A stretch of DNA of 14,650 nt from an uncultured Muribaculaceae bacterium (GCA_934636465.1 CAKUAR010000033.1:1-14650), one strand, 5' to 3'. Shown: positions 1 through 10,466, numbered from the stretch's first letter. Notes: generated by a model not told the origin, from the sequence alone. Translations and numbers: made by a program.

Positions 1-33
1 CCAGCCGTTAGGCAAACCTGCGGTGTTTTTCAT
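1..33 (-). CDS. Possible 5' end of a divergent gene, cut by the window edge
   Basis: Read on the minus strand, an ATG at 33-31 opens a frame of exactly 11 codons to the edge, MKNTAGLPNGW. The LPNGW string resembles the opening of type I restriction specificity (HsdS) target-recognition domains, which often begin with LPxGW, but 11 residues cannot establish a family. No Shine-Dalgarno sequence precedes the ATG, and no clear TAnnTTTG box lies upstream on this strand. It would be divergent from the helicase gene with 57 bp between the two starts. It may instead be a chance frame. Confidence 0.2.
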   Translation of the reverse strand, partial: MKNTAGLPNGW

Positions 34-52
34 ATTATTTTCACCCACAAGT

Positions 53-86
53 TTTGCACTTCCATTTTGAATGTATAGTAATTTTG
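53..86 (+). promoter_or_regulatory. Bacteroidota-type promoter for the RecD-like helicase
   Basis: TTTG at 53-56 and TAATTTTG at 79-86 match the Bacteroidota primary sigma factor consensus (TTTG, then TAnnTTTG) with a 22-bp spacer, at the long end of the usual range. The -7 box ends only 4 bp before the ATG at 91, so transcription would start at or next to the start codon. Confidence 0.45.
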
Positions 87-90
87 CCAC

Positions 91-1557
91 ATGCCTACAC
101 AGCTTGACACCCACAACCAGCTTCCTCGCATCAACCGCAACGACAAGGCGATAATGCGGTTTGGAACTGAAGTGCTCGCATCGCTGCCCTACGACCCCAA
201 CGACGGCCAAATGCTGCTGATTACGGCTTTTGCCCACTTCTTGCTCTACTCACCGCAACAAACGGTGTTTTTGCTCAAAGGTTATGCCGGAACCGGAAAA
301 ACTTCAATGACAGGAGCTCTGGTGAAAACAATGTCGCAAAACGGCATGAAAGCTGTGCTAATGGCTCCCACCGGACGAGCTGCCAAAGTGTTCACCGAAT
401 ATTCCGGACACACAGCCTACACCATACACCGCAAAATCTATCGCCAGCAATCATACGGACAAAACAACTTTCTGCTTGCCGAGAACAAGCATACCAACAC
501 GGTGTTCATAGTAGATGAAGCCTCTATGATTTCAAACTCAAGTGGCGACTACTCTGTGTTTGGCACTGGCCGACTGCTCGACGACCTAATTTCCTACGTC
601 TATTCCGGTCAAGGCTGCCGCCTTATGCTAATAGGCGACACGGCTCAGCTGCCACCAGTAGGACAATCAGAGAGCCCAGCCCTTAGCAACACCGTGCTCG
701 AAGGCTACCAACTTGCCGTATATGAAGTGTTTCTGCACGAGATAGCCCGTCAAGTGCAGACTTCGGGCATAATACACAATGCCACCATGCTGCGCAACAT
801 CATGTCAAGTGGTTTGCTGGCTGCGCCAACGCTTCAACTCAAGGAGTTTAACGACATAACCACCGTGACCGGAGAATTCCTTATGGAGCAGCTTTCTGAT
901 TGCTACGACCGCGATGGTCAAAATGAAACTATAATCATCACGCGGTCAAACAAACGCGCAGTGCTGTTTAACAGCGGCGTGCGCAACAGCATACTCTATC
1001 GCGAAGACCAGCTTGTGTGTGGCGACATGCTGCTTGTGGCCAAAAACAACTATTTCTGGTCACAAGACTACGACGCCATCGACTTCATTGCCAATGGCGA
1101 CATAATAGAAGTGAAACGTGTGTGGGGCGAGATTGAAGACCGCTATGGGCTGCATTTTGCCAACGTGACGGTGGAATTTCCTGACCACAACCACCTGGAA
1201 ATGGACACAAAAATAATCCTCGACTGCCTTTTCAGCGACACACCAGCCCTAACGGTGGCGCAAAGCGAGTTGCTGTTCAACGGCGTGATGGGAGAACTCA
1301 CAGGCGACAAGCGCACACGCTTTAAGGCATTGAAAAAACACCCGTATTTCAACGCTCTGCAAGTCAAATATGCCTATGCCGTGACTTGCCACAAGGCTCA
1401 AGGCGGACAGTGGCAAAACGTGTTTATCGACATGGGAGGCATAATGCCCGACGCATTGTCGTCGCTTGACTTCTTGCGGTGGCTCTACACAGCCATAACA
1501 CGAGCACGCCGACAAGTTTACCTCATCAACTGCCCTCTCGAAACCGATTTCCGGTAG
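91..1557 (+). CDS. RecD-like ATP-dependent DNA helicase (superfamily 1)
   Basis: A cytoplasmic superfamily 1 DNA helicase of the short RecD-like type common in Bacteroidota, presumably acting in repair or recombination. Visible motifs in order: Walker A GYAGTGKTS at residues 64-72; motif Ia APTGRAAKV at 92-100; Walker B VFIVDEAS at 138-145; motif III LIGDTAQLPPVG at 180-191; the UvrD_C_2-type segment YAVTCHKAQGGQW at 429-441; motif VI WLYTAITRAR at 464-473. Motifs I to VI are all present, so it should be catalytically intact. At 488 residues it lacks the long N-terminal region of E. coli RecD, and no RecB or RecC gene is adjacent. The start is uncertain. The ATG at 91 has no ribosome binding site, while an ATG at 154 (codon 22) has AAGG five bases upstream and still keeps every motif. 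The gene faces the next gene tail to tail, with 40 bp between them and no obvious terminator. Confidence 0.93.
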   Translation: MPTQLDTHNQLPRINRNDKAIMRFGTEVLASLPYDPNDGQMLLITAFAHFLLYSPQQTVFLLKGYAGTGKTSMTGALVKTMSQNGMKAVLMAPTGRAAKVFTEYSGHTAYTIHRKIYRQQSYGQNNFLLAENKHTNTVFIVDEASMISNSSGDYSVFGTGRLLDDLISYVYSGQGCRLMLIGDTAQLPPVGQSESPALSNTVLEGYQLAVYEVFLHEIARQVQTSGIIHNATMLRNIMSSGLLAAPTLQLKEFNDITTVTGEFLMEQLSDCYDRDGQNETIIITRSNKRAVLFNSGVRNSILYREDQLVCGDMLLVAKNNYFWSQDYDAIDFIANGDIIEVKRVWGEIEDRYGLHFANVTVEFPDHNHLEMDTKIILDCLFSDTPALTVAQSELLFNGVMGELTGDKRTRFKALKKHPYFNALQVKYAYAVTCHKAQGGQWQNVFIDMGGIMPDALSSLDFLRWLYTAITRARRQVYLINCPLETDFR

Positions 1558-1597
1558 TTTCTTTCCCTCGAAAATATTATCAGAAACAGAAGCATGC

Positions 1598-2386
1598 CTA
1601 CTTGCTGTCGCCGTCTTGCGGAGGCATATAGGCTGCATATTTCTCATCGCCGGTTGACTCTTTTGGCGCGACATCGGCTGGAGCATCGTCATCATGCGGC
1701 ATATAGGCAGAGTAATCCTCTTTTTCGGCCGCCGGTTTTGCAGGTTGCTCTTCAGTCGGAGCTTCTGCTGCCGGCAGCTGTGGCTGTGCCACGCCGACCT
1801 TGGCGTGATGCCTACTGCGCTGCTTGCTCTCAAGCTGGCTAAGCTCCTCCGAGATTTTATTATTCAAGCCGCTGATGTGGCGGCGTCCTTCCTCAATGCC
1901 GTGCTCCACACTGTCGTCAATCACGCGGTCGAGCTTGGCATTAAATGAAAATGGCAATATCGACACTATTGATGACAGCAGCGACAATATCACCAGCGCA
2001 TAGCTTACCTTGAAGCCTATGCCCAATCCGGCTATCTTAAAGCCCTCGCCAATGTCGTTCGACGGCACAATGCTTGGATCGTGAAGCAACTCTTGGTCTT
2101 GTGTGCCCGATGCTGTGAAATAAAAATACATACACACCACGATGCACGCACACGATGCTATGCCCCACCAGCGGCTCTTGGTGCAGTTAAATGCAATTGC
2201 GGTAAAACTTGCCACAAAAGGCACCAGGGCAAACAATGCCCCCGACCAGCCAAAATTGCCGGTTATCATTCCGGCCGTGAAGTCAAAACCTGTGGGTGAG
2301 CTTGGAGCCAGCGGTATGTTGTAAAATGGCAAGAACACATAGCACACCAATGCTGCCACAAGCAATATGTTTGTGATTGATTTCAT
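1598..2386 (-). CDS. Unrecognised membrane protein with acidic, YxAYMP-repeat tail
   Basis: I do not recognise this 262-residue protein. Hydrophobic segments at about residues 7-27, 46-67, 74-92 and 120-146 suggest four transmembrane helices. A charged, probably helical stretch (about 150-192, Asp/Glu/Arg/Lys-rich) follows. The rest is a low-complexity Ala/Pro/Glu/Asp tail, probably disordered and cytoplasmic. Within the tail a short motif occurs twice, DYSAYMP at 224-230 and KYAAYMP at 249-255, each followed by acidic residues. The ATG at 2386 is supported by AAGGAG about 5 nt upstream. It lies downstream of the ATPase gene in the same direction, with a 140-bp gap, and could be co-transcribed with it or independent. 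No enzymatic motif is visible. The repeated tail motif could be a docking peptide, which is inference only. Confidence 0.8.
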   Translation of the reverse strand: MKSITNILLVAALVCYVFLPFYNIPLAPSSPTGFDFTAGMITGNFGWSGALFALVPFVASFTAIAFNCTKSRWWGIASCACIVVCMYFYFTASGTQDQELLHDPSIVPSNDIGEGFKIAGLGIGFKVSYALVILSLLSSIVSILPFSFNAKLDRVIDDSVEHGIEEGRRHISGLNNKISEELSQLESKQRSRHHAKVGVAQPQLPAAEAPTEEQPAKPAAEKEDYSAYMPHDDDAPADVAPKESTGDEKYAAYMPPQDGDSK

Positions 2387-2500
2387 TAACTCTCCTTATT
2401 TTCTAACATGCAATAAAACACATTCAAATGCGAATATACTGCATTTATTCATAACACCCAAAGCCCACAATCTTAATAATTCTAAATCACCTTTTTTAGC

Positions 2501-2538
2501 CCAGACGCTCACAAACAGCAAAATGACTACACGTCTGG
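2501..2538 (-). other. Inverted repeat at the 3' end of the ATPase gene
   Basis: CCAGACG at 2501-2507 and CGTCTGG at 2532-2538 can pair as a 7-bp stem with a 24-nt loop spanning the stop codon. No T-run follows on the minus strand (it reads TAAAAAAGG), so it is not a canonical intrinsic terminator. It may be an mRNA-end structure. Confidence 0.3.
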
Positions 2539-3780
2539 CTCTAACAACCAATCTATTGCCGAGCACACATGATTTTTTTTATTTCCGACCTCAATGTCTC
2601 GCGTCGGAGAAAAAGCTATCAACGTCAGTTTATCGCAATGCAATGCAGCAGAAGCCTTAACCAAAGAACTTGTTTCACTGTCAAACGATCTCTCGTTATC
2701 TATGTCATAAGCCACCTGCATCAATTCCACAGCCTTATTTTGGTTGCAAACCACAAAATCCACCTCTTTTGAGCGCGGTGTGCTCTTATAATAAAACACG
2801 TCTAAGAAATCGCTGCAACATCTGCGCAGAAGCTCTATGTAAACCACATTTTCCAACCGCCAGCCTATGTTTTCGGTGGCAAAAGCATTCTCCCTGTTAT
2901 TTTGCAGCCCGGGGTCAACGATATAGGCTTTCACATTCCTTATTCTCTCTTTGCTCTTGAACGAATGTTTCATTAGCAGATGCACAAGAAAAGCCTGACG
3001 CAAATAGTCAACATATTTTTTTGCAGTTTGGTCAGTTATTCCAAACATTTCTGCCAAGCTATCATAATTAACTTCTTGGCAGACATTGTTTATCAAATGA
3101 TTTGCTATTTTTCGCAAAGCATCTACGTTGCGTATCTTAAACCTCTGTTGTATGTCCTTCGACACAATGGCTTCCATCAGACTTTGCACATAGCCTCGCT
3201 TGTTGCGCATGTTCTGCATCTCTGGAAATCCGCCATTATTGATATATTCCATAAAGGCTCTTTTCCTGTCGGCTTCAGCCTTGGTTGTTATCCCTCTCAT
3301 ATCCACCTTGTGAAAAGCGCAATACTCCCGGAATGAAAATGGGAACAACCTTATTTCGTTATATCTTCCTGTGAGGTGTGTCGCCAACTCTCCGCTCAAC
3401 AGTTTTGCGTTGCTTCCAGTGACCACAACGTGAAGATTGGTTCGGAGCAGTCTGTTAACAAACAAGTGCCAGCCATCAACGTCTTGTATTTCGTCAAGAA
3501 ATATATAATTTATGTCTGTGCCATATATCTGATAAATACACGACAGTACAGTGTTCAAATCCTCAACTTGCAACCTTGCCAAGCGGTCATCGTCGAAGTT
3601 GGCATAACCATAGTTTGCCTTATGCTCCAACAACAATTTATGACACAATGTTGATTTTCCGCTTCGTCTCACGCCTATTACGACCTGCGCAAGCGTGCTA
3701 TCAAATTCAAAGAGCCGCTCCTCACTCCGGCTGACCCAATTCTCCGGCTTATCAATGCAAATATGCACAAAATATTTCAT
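2527..3780 (-). CDS. AAA_14/DUF4143 family ATPase
   Basis: A 417-residue member of the widespread AAA_14 (N-terminal ATPase) plus DUF4143 (C-terminal) family, which is abundant in Bacteroidota and has no settled function. Walker A is GVRRSGKST at residues 36-44, Walker B is YIFLDEIQ at 92-99, a sensor-1-like segment is VVVTGSNAKLLS at 118-129, and TGRY is at 137-140. A winged-helix-like stretch follows at about 239-270. Near the C-terminus, VYIELLRR (313-320) and KEVDFVV (338-344) with a following ELMQV form the PD-(D/E)XK-like core described for DUF4143, so a nuclease-like fold is plausible. The frame stays open upstream to a TTG at 3822, but that lies in a repeat. The ATG at 3780 gives the normal family N-terminus and is preferred. 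The gene stands alone behind three phased 13-bp repeats. No toxin, antitoxin or phage gene is adjacent. Confidence 0.88.
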   Translation of the reverse strand: MKYFVHICIDKPENWVSRSEERLFEFDSTLAQVVIGVRRSGKSTLCHKLLLEHKANYGYANFDDDRLARLQVEDLNTVLSCIYQIYGTDINYIFLDEIQDVDGWHLFVNRLLRTNLHVVVTGSNAKLLSGELATHLTGRYNEIRLFPFSFREYCAFHKVDMRGITTKAEADRKRAFMEYINNGGFPEMQNMRNKRGYVQSLMEAIVSKDIQQRFKIRNVDALRKIANHLINNVCQEVNYDSLAEMFGITDQTAKKYVDYLRQAFLVHLLMKHSFKSKERIRNVKAYIVDPGLQNNRENAFATENIGWRLENVVYIELLRRCCSDFLDVFYYKSTPRSKEVDFVVCNQNKAVELMQVAYDIDNERSFDSETSSLVKASAALHCDKLTLIAFSPTRDIEVGNKKNHVCSAIDWLLEPDV

Positions 3781-3807
3781 ACACAATATATTACGCAAAC
3801 TAAAATT

Positions 3808-3884
3808 CGCTAAAATGCACAATTTTTACAACTCTATCACGCTAAAATGCACGTTTTGATGCTTTCTATCACGCTAAAATGCAC
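3808..3884. repeat. Three 13-bp direct repeats at 32-bp spacing upstream of the ATPase
   Basis: CGCTAAAATGCAC occurs without mismatch at 3808-3820, 3840-3852 and 3872-3884, so the period is exactly 32 bp. Copies 2 and 3 are also both preceded by TCTATCA or CTATCA, extending the identity to about 19 bp; the remaining spacer bases differ. A looser copy (GCTAAAAATGCA) lies at 3952-3963. The array begins 28 bp upstream of the ATPase ATG at 3780 and ends at the U-tract of the thiamine operon terminator. A 32-bp spacing is close to three helical turns, so the copies face the same side of the DNA. A role as an operator or protein-loading site is inference. Confidence 0.85.
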
Positions 3885-3925
3885 AAAAAGCAAGCTGAAG
3901 CCACCACGCAAACGGTAACTTCAGC
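3884..3925 (-). terminator. Intrinsic terminator of the thiamine operon
   Basis: On the minus strand GCTGAAGTTACC (3925-3914) pairs along 12 positions, two of them G-U, with GGTGGCTTCAGC (3905-3894). The loop is 8 nt, and TTGCTTTTTG follows at 3893-3884. It lies 66 bp beyond the thiF stop codon, with no gene between. Confidence 0.8.
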
Positions 3926-3990
3926 CCTATTAATTGCAGCATGGTGCCATTGCTAAAAATGCAGCATCATACCCATGATGTGTTGTTATA

Positions 3991-4707
3991 TCAAGACTTT
4001 GCCACTGGCAGAACAGTAACGTTGGCGTCAAGAGCATCAACCACAAGCAGCTTGTTGGTCAACAACTCACCCACGCCAAGCAGATATTTCAACGCCTCGG
4101 TAGCCTGAATTGTGCCGATTATGCCAGGCATAGTGCCGAGCACCCCCACAATTCCGCAGTTAACCTCGCTGCCATCTACTGGTGGTTCTGGAAACACATC
4201 GCGATATGTTGCAGCCCCTGGCACCCACGTCATCGTGTGTCCGCTGAAACGCATGACGCTGCCGTGCGAAAATGGTTTGCCGAGCCTCACGCAGCAGTCA
4301 TTAATCAGAAACTTTGTGGTGAAGTTGTCGGTAGCGTCTATCACAAAATCGTAGTGCGACACCACGTCGTCTATGTTCTCGTCAGTGAGCCTCAACGCCC
4401 ATGTTTCCACATCTACGTTCGGGTTTTGAGCCACCATTTTGTTTTTTGCGCTCTCCACCTTCATGCGTCCCAGGTCGGCAGTAGTGTGAATAATCTGCCT
4501 TTGCAGGTTGCTCAATTCCACCGCATCGGCATCGGCAATGCCTATATGCCCCACACCAGCCGCAGCCAAATACAAAGCCACAGGCGAGCCGAGTCCGCCA
4601 GCACCAATCACAAGCACCCTTGCAGAGGCAAGTTTTTCCTGTCCGGCCTCACCCACCTCTTTGAGCAATATGTGGCGCGCATATCTTTGTTTATTTTCGT
4701 CGGTCAT
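3991..4707 (-). CDS. thiF: ThiF/MoeB/HesA-family adenylyltransferase (ThiS activation)
   Basis: An E1-like enzyme that would adenylate the C-terminal Gly-Gly of ThiS and so enable sulfur transfer for thiazole synthesis. The nucleotide-binding loop GAGGLGSP is at residues 35-42, SNLQRQII at 66-73, and DATDN at 124-128. Cys184, in NCGIVGVLG, lies where E. coli ThiF has the cysteine that forms a linkage with ThiS. Both zinc-binding CxxC pairs of E. coli ThiF and MoeB are missing: the first site reads TYRD (167-170), and the protein ends at residue 238, before the second. It is the last gene of the operon, starting 4 nt after the preceding stop, which favours ThiF over MoeB. No moaD or moa gene is present. 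Loss of zinc ligands is seen in some other members of this superfamily, so it need not mean loss of function. Confidence 0.85.
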   Translation of the reverse strand: MTDENKQRYARHILLKEVGEAGQEKLASARVLVIGAGGLGSPVALYLAAAGVGHIGIADADAVELSNLQRQIIHTTADLGRMKVESAKNKMVAQNPNVDVETWALRLTDENIDDVVSHYDFVIDATDNFTTKFLINDCCVRLGKPFSHGSVMRFSGHTMTWVPGAATYRDVFPEPPVDGSEVNCGIVGVLGTMPGIIGTIQATEALKYLLGVGELLTNKLLVVDALDANVTVLPVAKS

Positions 4708-4711
4708 CTTC

Positions 4712-5322
4712 TTATTCTCGATTTTTCAATTTTTCAACGGTTTTTGCCCGCAACTCCACTGGTTGCTTCCACACGGCGCCAAGCACCGCGAGTCCGCCAA
4801 AATGCCAACGCTCCAGCTGCGACAACTTATCGGCAGTAACACCGCCCAGAGCCACCACACGGTCGTCAATCAAGCCGCTTTGCGCCGCCGCGTCAAGCTG
4901 CCGGGCATCAAAAGCCGCTGCATAGCCGTTTTTTGATATGCTGTCGTAAATCGGACTCAAAAACATATATTCAAACGGTTTTCCGGCTCCAGCATCTGCC
5001 ACAGCTTTCTTGGCACATAGCTCTGCAAGCGAGTGACAACCGCAGCACACCGCGCCAGGGTTCAGCCCGGCTGGCACTGTGGCGCGTCGGCCATTGAGAC
5101 ACACGCCTTTCAGCCCATAGTCGCGCAGCAGCTCAAAGTGGTCATGCACCACGATTCTGCCATGCCAATCCTCTGGCAGCTCGTCAAGCAAGCGGGCGCA
5201 CTGCTCAATGGTTGCCTGCGGCTTGCGCAGATGCACCACATCTGCTCCAGCTTTCAGCAAATCCACAAGTTGTGCAGCCTCACCGGCAAAGAACTCCGGC
5301 CATGTAAACAGCACCAGGCGCA

Positions 5323-5323
<1 letters not shown>
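4712..5323 (-). CDS. Divergent ThiE/TenI-like protein (possible thiazole tautomerase)
   Basis: A cytoplasmic TIM-barrel protein of the ThiE/TenI superfamily, 203 residues from the ATG at 5323. Numbering from the GTG one codon upstream, the barrel landmarks are VVHLRKP (30-36), GVCLNGRR (74-81), YMFLSPIYDSISKNGY (120-135) and VALGGVTADKL (158-168). It departs from ThiE at the diphosphate and pyrimidine sites: HLRKP replaces QLRxK, and GVCLNGRR replaces GVHLGxxD. The neighbouring ThiD-ThiE fusion keeps both motifs, so this paralogue is more likely a TenI-type tautomerase or another accessory protein than the main thiamine phosphate synthase. The ATG overlaps the thiC stop as TGATG. A GTG at 5326 is possible, but the GAGGAGGAG upstream fits the ATG. 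Databases often call this Bacteroidota protein thiamine phosphate synthase, which may be an over-annotation. Confidence 0.8.
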
Positions 5324-8317
<2,994 letters not shown>

Positions 8318-8321
<4 letters not shown>

Positions 8322-9463
8322 TTGCCTTGAGCGTTTTGGTTAATGCGTCCAAAGTCGAAACTGCGGTCCCAGTTCTTCCACACCGGCTGCACACCCATCT
8401 TTTTCAGGTCGGCCACCACTTGCGGTGTGGTGCGTGCGTCGGCCACATGAAATTGCTCCAACGCCTGTGGATAGCAAGCATAGCCTCCCGGGTCGGTGTG
8501 GCTCTCCGAGCTCATGGTGGTCACACCGAGTGTTGCCATGTTGTTGCGCATTTCAGCCGTTTCGCGCGTAGAGTACGAAATGTCCACGTCGTGGTCAAAT
8601 ATGCGCATGGCAAACGTCACTTGTGCAAGCTCGCGGTCAGTCATCACCACATTGGGCTGGAAGCCTCCGTTTTCCGACGGCCTCATGCGCGGAAAGTTCA
8701 CGCTATATTGTGTGCGCCAATAAGTTTTCTCCAAGTAGCGCAAGTGATAGGCAAGCATGGTCACATCGGTGCGCCAGTCCTCAAGACCAATGAGCGCACC
8801 CATTCCTATTTTTTCCACACCTGCCATGCCCATGCGGTCGAAACCGTTGACACGCCACTCATAATTCGACTTCATGCCGCGTGGGTGATATTTTTTGTAG
8901 TTGGCCTCGTGATACGTTTCCTGGAAACATATCACTCCGTTCAAGCCGTGGTTGCGCAACTCGGCATAGTCCTCTGTGGCAAGTGGCATCACCTCTATCT
9001 GCAAGTTGTTGAAATATGGCTTTGCGAGGTCGAGGGCGCGCGCTATGTAGTCAACGCCTGCCACCTTGGGGTTCTCGCCTGTCAAAACCAGCAGATTGTC
9101 AAACGGGCCAAGCTCCTTTATCGCCTTATATTCTCTCACTATCTCGTCCTCGGTGAGCACTATGCGCTTAATCTTGTTTTGCACATGGAAACCGCAATAC
9201 ACACACGAGTTTGAACATGAGTTAGTGATGTAAATGGGGATAAACATGTTGATTGTGTTGCCAAACTTCTCGCGCGTGTAGCGGCGGCTCAACCGCGCCA
9301 TAGGCTCCAAAAATTTGGCTCCTGCTGGCGAAATCATGGCCATGAAATCGTCAACGTCGCAATGCGTCTTGTTAAGTGCCCTCACCACATCGGCCTCGGT
9401 CTTGCCCATTATGCGCTGTGTGGTTTCTTCCCAGTCAATTTTTCTTATTTCGTCTGAAAACAT
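8318..9463 (-). CDS. thiH: 2-iminoacetate (dehydroglycine) synthase ThiH
   Basis: An oxygen-sensitive radical SAM enzyme that cleaves tyrosine to dehydroglycine and p-cresol, supplying the C-N unit of the thiazole to ThiG. From the ATG at 9463 it has 381 residues. The cluster motif C83-x3-C87-x2-C90, in ITNSCSNSCVYCGFH, has the CxxxCxxC spacing of radical SAM enzymes. Downstream, LVLTGENP and MPLATEDY are also typical of ThiH. The frame is open to a TTG at 9478, inside thiS, but GGAGG six bases before the ATG at 9463 fixes the start. That GGAGG is made by the two terminal Gly codons of thiS. Using ThiH rather than the oxygen-dependent ThiO fits an anaerobe. The stop codon overlaps the next start as ATGA. 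Confidence 0.95.
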
Positions 9464-9465
9464 AT

Positions 9466-9666
9466 TTATCCTCCACAAAAAGCTTTAATCACTATCAAGT
9501 CGTCACCCTCGTGCAGGGTATTCTCTGCCCACGAGTCCTTTGGTACAATTTTCTTGTTAACGGCTATTGCCGCGCCTTTGCCATTAAGGCCCACCACTGC
9601 CGCAGCATCGGCCACAGTGGCACCGTCGGCCATTTCAACCGGCTTTTGGTTTATCTGAATTTTCAT
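9466..9666 (-). CDS. thiS: Sulfur carrier protein ThiS
   Basis: A 66-residue beta-grasp protein that carries sulfur as a C-terminal thiocarboxylate during thiazole formation. The sequence ends ...AFCGG, with the Gly65-Gly66 pair that ThiF adenylates. The N-terminal MKIQINQKPVEM and the internal GAAIAVNKKIVPK segment match the ThiS/MoaD fold and its typical length. The gene starts 26 nt after the thiG stop. Its last codons, GGA GGA TAA, double as the ribosome binding site of thiH, whose ATG is 2 nt beyond this stop. Standing second after thiG differs from the thiS-first order common in related operons. Confidence 0.95.
   Translation of the reverse strand: MKIQINQKPVEMADGATVADAAAVVGLNGKGAAIAVNKKIVPKDSWAENTLHEGDDLIVIKAFCGG
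9469..9474 (-). promoter_or_regulatory. thiH ribosome binding site embedded in the thiS Gly-Gly codons
   Basis: On the minus strand GGAGGA (9474-9469) is the Gly-Gly end of ThiS and also a strong Shine-Dalgarno sequence, with its GGAGG core six bases before the thiH ATG at 9463. It decides the thiH start against the upstream TTG at 9478 and couples thiH initiation to termination of thiS. Confidence 0.75.
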
Positions 9667-9692
9667 AATCTTTACTTTTTCAATGCCGATTT

Positions 9693-10466
9693 TTAGTCCA
9701 GAAACGATGTGAGCGGCGAAGTGGCTTCGGCGCTAAAGTCGGCGTTGCCCACGGCAAGCCCGGCCTTATATGCCATGCGGCCAGCCTCCACAGCCATCTT
9801 AAATGCCTTTGCCATGGCCACAGGGTCTTGCGCCACAGCCACGGCGGTGTTCACCATCACGGCGTCAGCACCAATCTCCAGAGCTTTGGCAGCGTCGCTC
9901 GGTGCGCCTATTCCGGCATCTACCACGACAGGCACATTGACCTCGTCTATTATGATGCGCAAAAAGTCGAGCGTCTTCAAGCCCAGGTTACTGCCTATGG
10001 GCGCTCCAAGCGGCATCACTGTGGCAGCGCCGGCCTCCTCCAGACGTTTACACAGCACAGGGTCGGCCTGGCAATAAGGAAGCACCACGAAGCCCTCCTT
10101 CACAAGCGTTTCAGTGGCTTTCAGTGTCTCCACAGGGTCGGGCAGCAAATAGCGTGGGTCTGGGTGAATTTCAAGTTTCACCCAGTTTGTGCCAAAAGCC
10201 TCTTTTGCCATGCGTGAGGCAAACACGGCCTCCTCGGCATCGCGAGTGCCCGACGTGTTAGGCAACATCTGTATGTTCGGGGTTGCTATAAACTCCAGCA
10301 TGTCGTCGCTGCGGCTGTCGCTGTCTATGCGCTTCATGGCCATTGTCACCATTTCAGTGCCCGAAGCGGCTATGGCTTGCTGCATGAGTGTGTTGTTGCC
10401 GAATTTTCCTGTTCCGAGTATCAGTCGTGAGCTGAACTCTTTTTCTGCAATTTTCAGTTTGTCCAT
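9693..10466 (-). CDS. thiG: Thiazole synthase ThiG
   Basis: A cytoplasmic TIM-barrel enzyme that assembles thiazole phosphate from a pentose phosphate, dehydroglycine and ThiS thiocarboxylate. At 257 residues it has the usual family length. Recognisable segments are [14 protein letters not shown] at residues 10-23, [34 protein letters not shown], and [22 protein letters not shown] near the phosphate site. Lys97, in WVKLEI, is at the position of the lysine that forms the imine with the sugar phosphate in B. subtilis ThiG (Lys96). It is the first gene of the operon, separated from the TPP riboswitch by a leader of about 125 nt. There is no strong Shine-Dalgarno sequence, as is common in Bacteroidota. 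The ATG at 10466 gives a normal N-terminus. Confidence 0.96.
   Translation of the reverse strand: MDKLKIAEKEFSSRLILGTGKFGNNTLMQQAIAASGTEMVTMAMKRIDSDSRSDDMLEFIATPNIQMLPNTSGTRDAEEAVFASRMAKEAFGTNWVKLEIHPDPRYLLPDPVETLKATETLVKEGFVVLPYCQADPVLCKRLEEAGAATVMPLGAPIGSNLGLKTLDFLRIIIDEVNVPVVVDAGIGAPSDAAKALEIGADAVMVNTAVAVAQDPVAMAKAFKMAVEAGRMAYKAGLAVGNADFSAEATSPLTSFLD

Noticed and set aside
1249..1833. A 194-codon minus-strand frame bridging the helicase 3' end and the membrane protein gene
   Set aside because: It overlaps two better-supported genes, one of them in the same direction in another frame, and contains no recognisable motif.
3808..3884. The 32-bp-phased repeats as a tiny CRISPR array
   Set aside because: The identical unit is only 13 bp, the spacers share sequence with each other, there are only three copies, and no cas genes are in the window. 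A regulatory array fits better.
3928..3963. Short palindromes around GCATGGTGCCATTGC as a terminator
   Set aside because: The loop would be only 2 nt and no U-tract follows on either strand. The 12-bp stem at 3894-3925 is the better terminator.
8327..9214. A 295-codon open frame on the + strand opposite thiH
   Set aside because: It lies entirely antisense to a strongly supported thiH, has no ribosome binding site, and its product is rich in His/Val/Arg with no family resemblance. It is a shadow frame caused by base composition.
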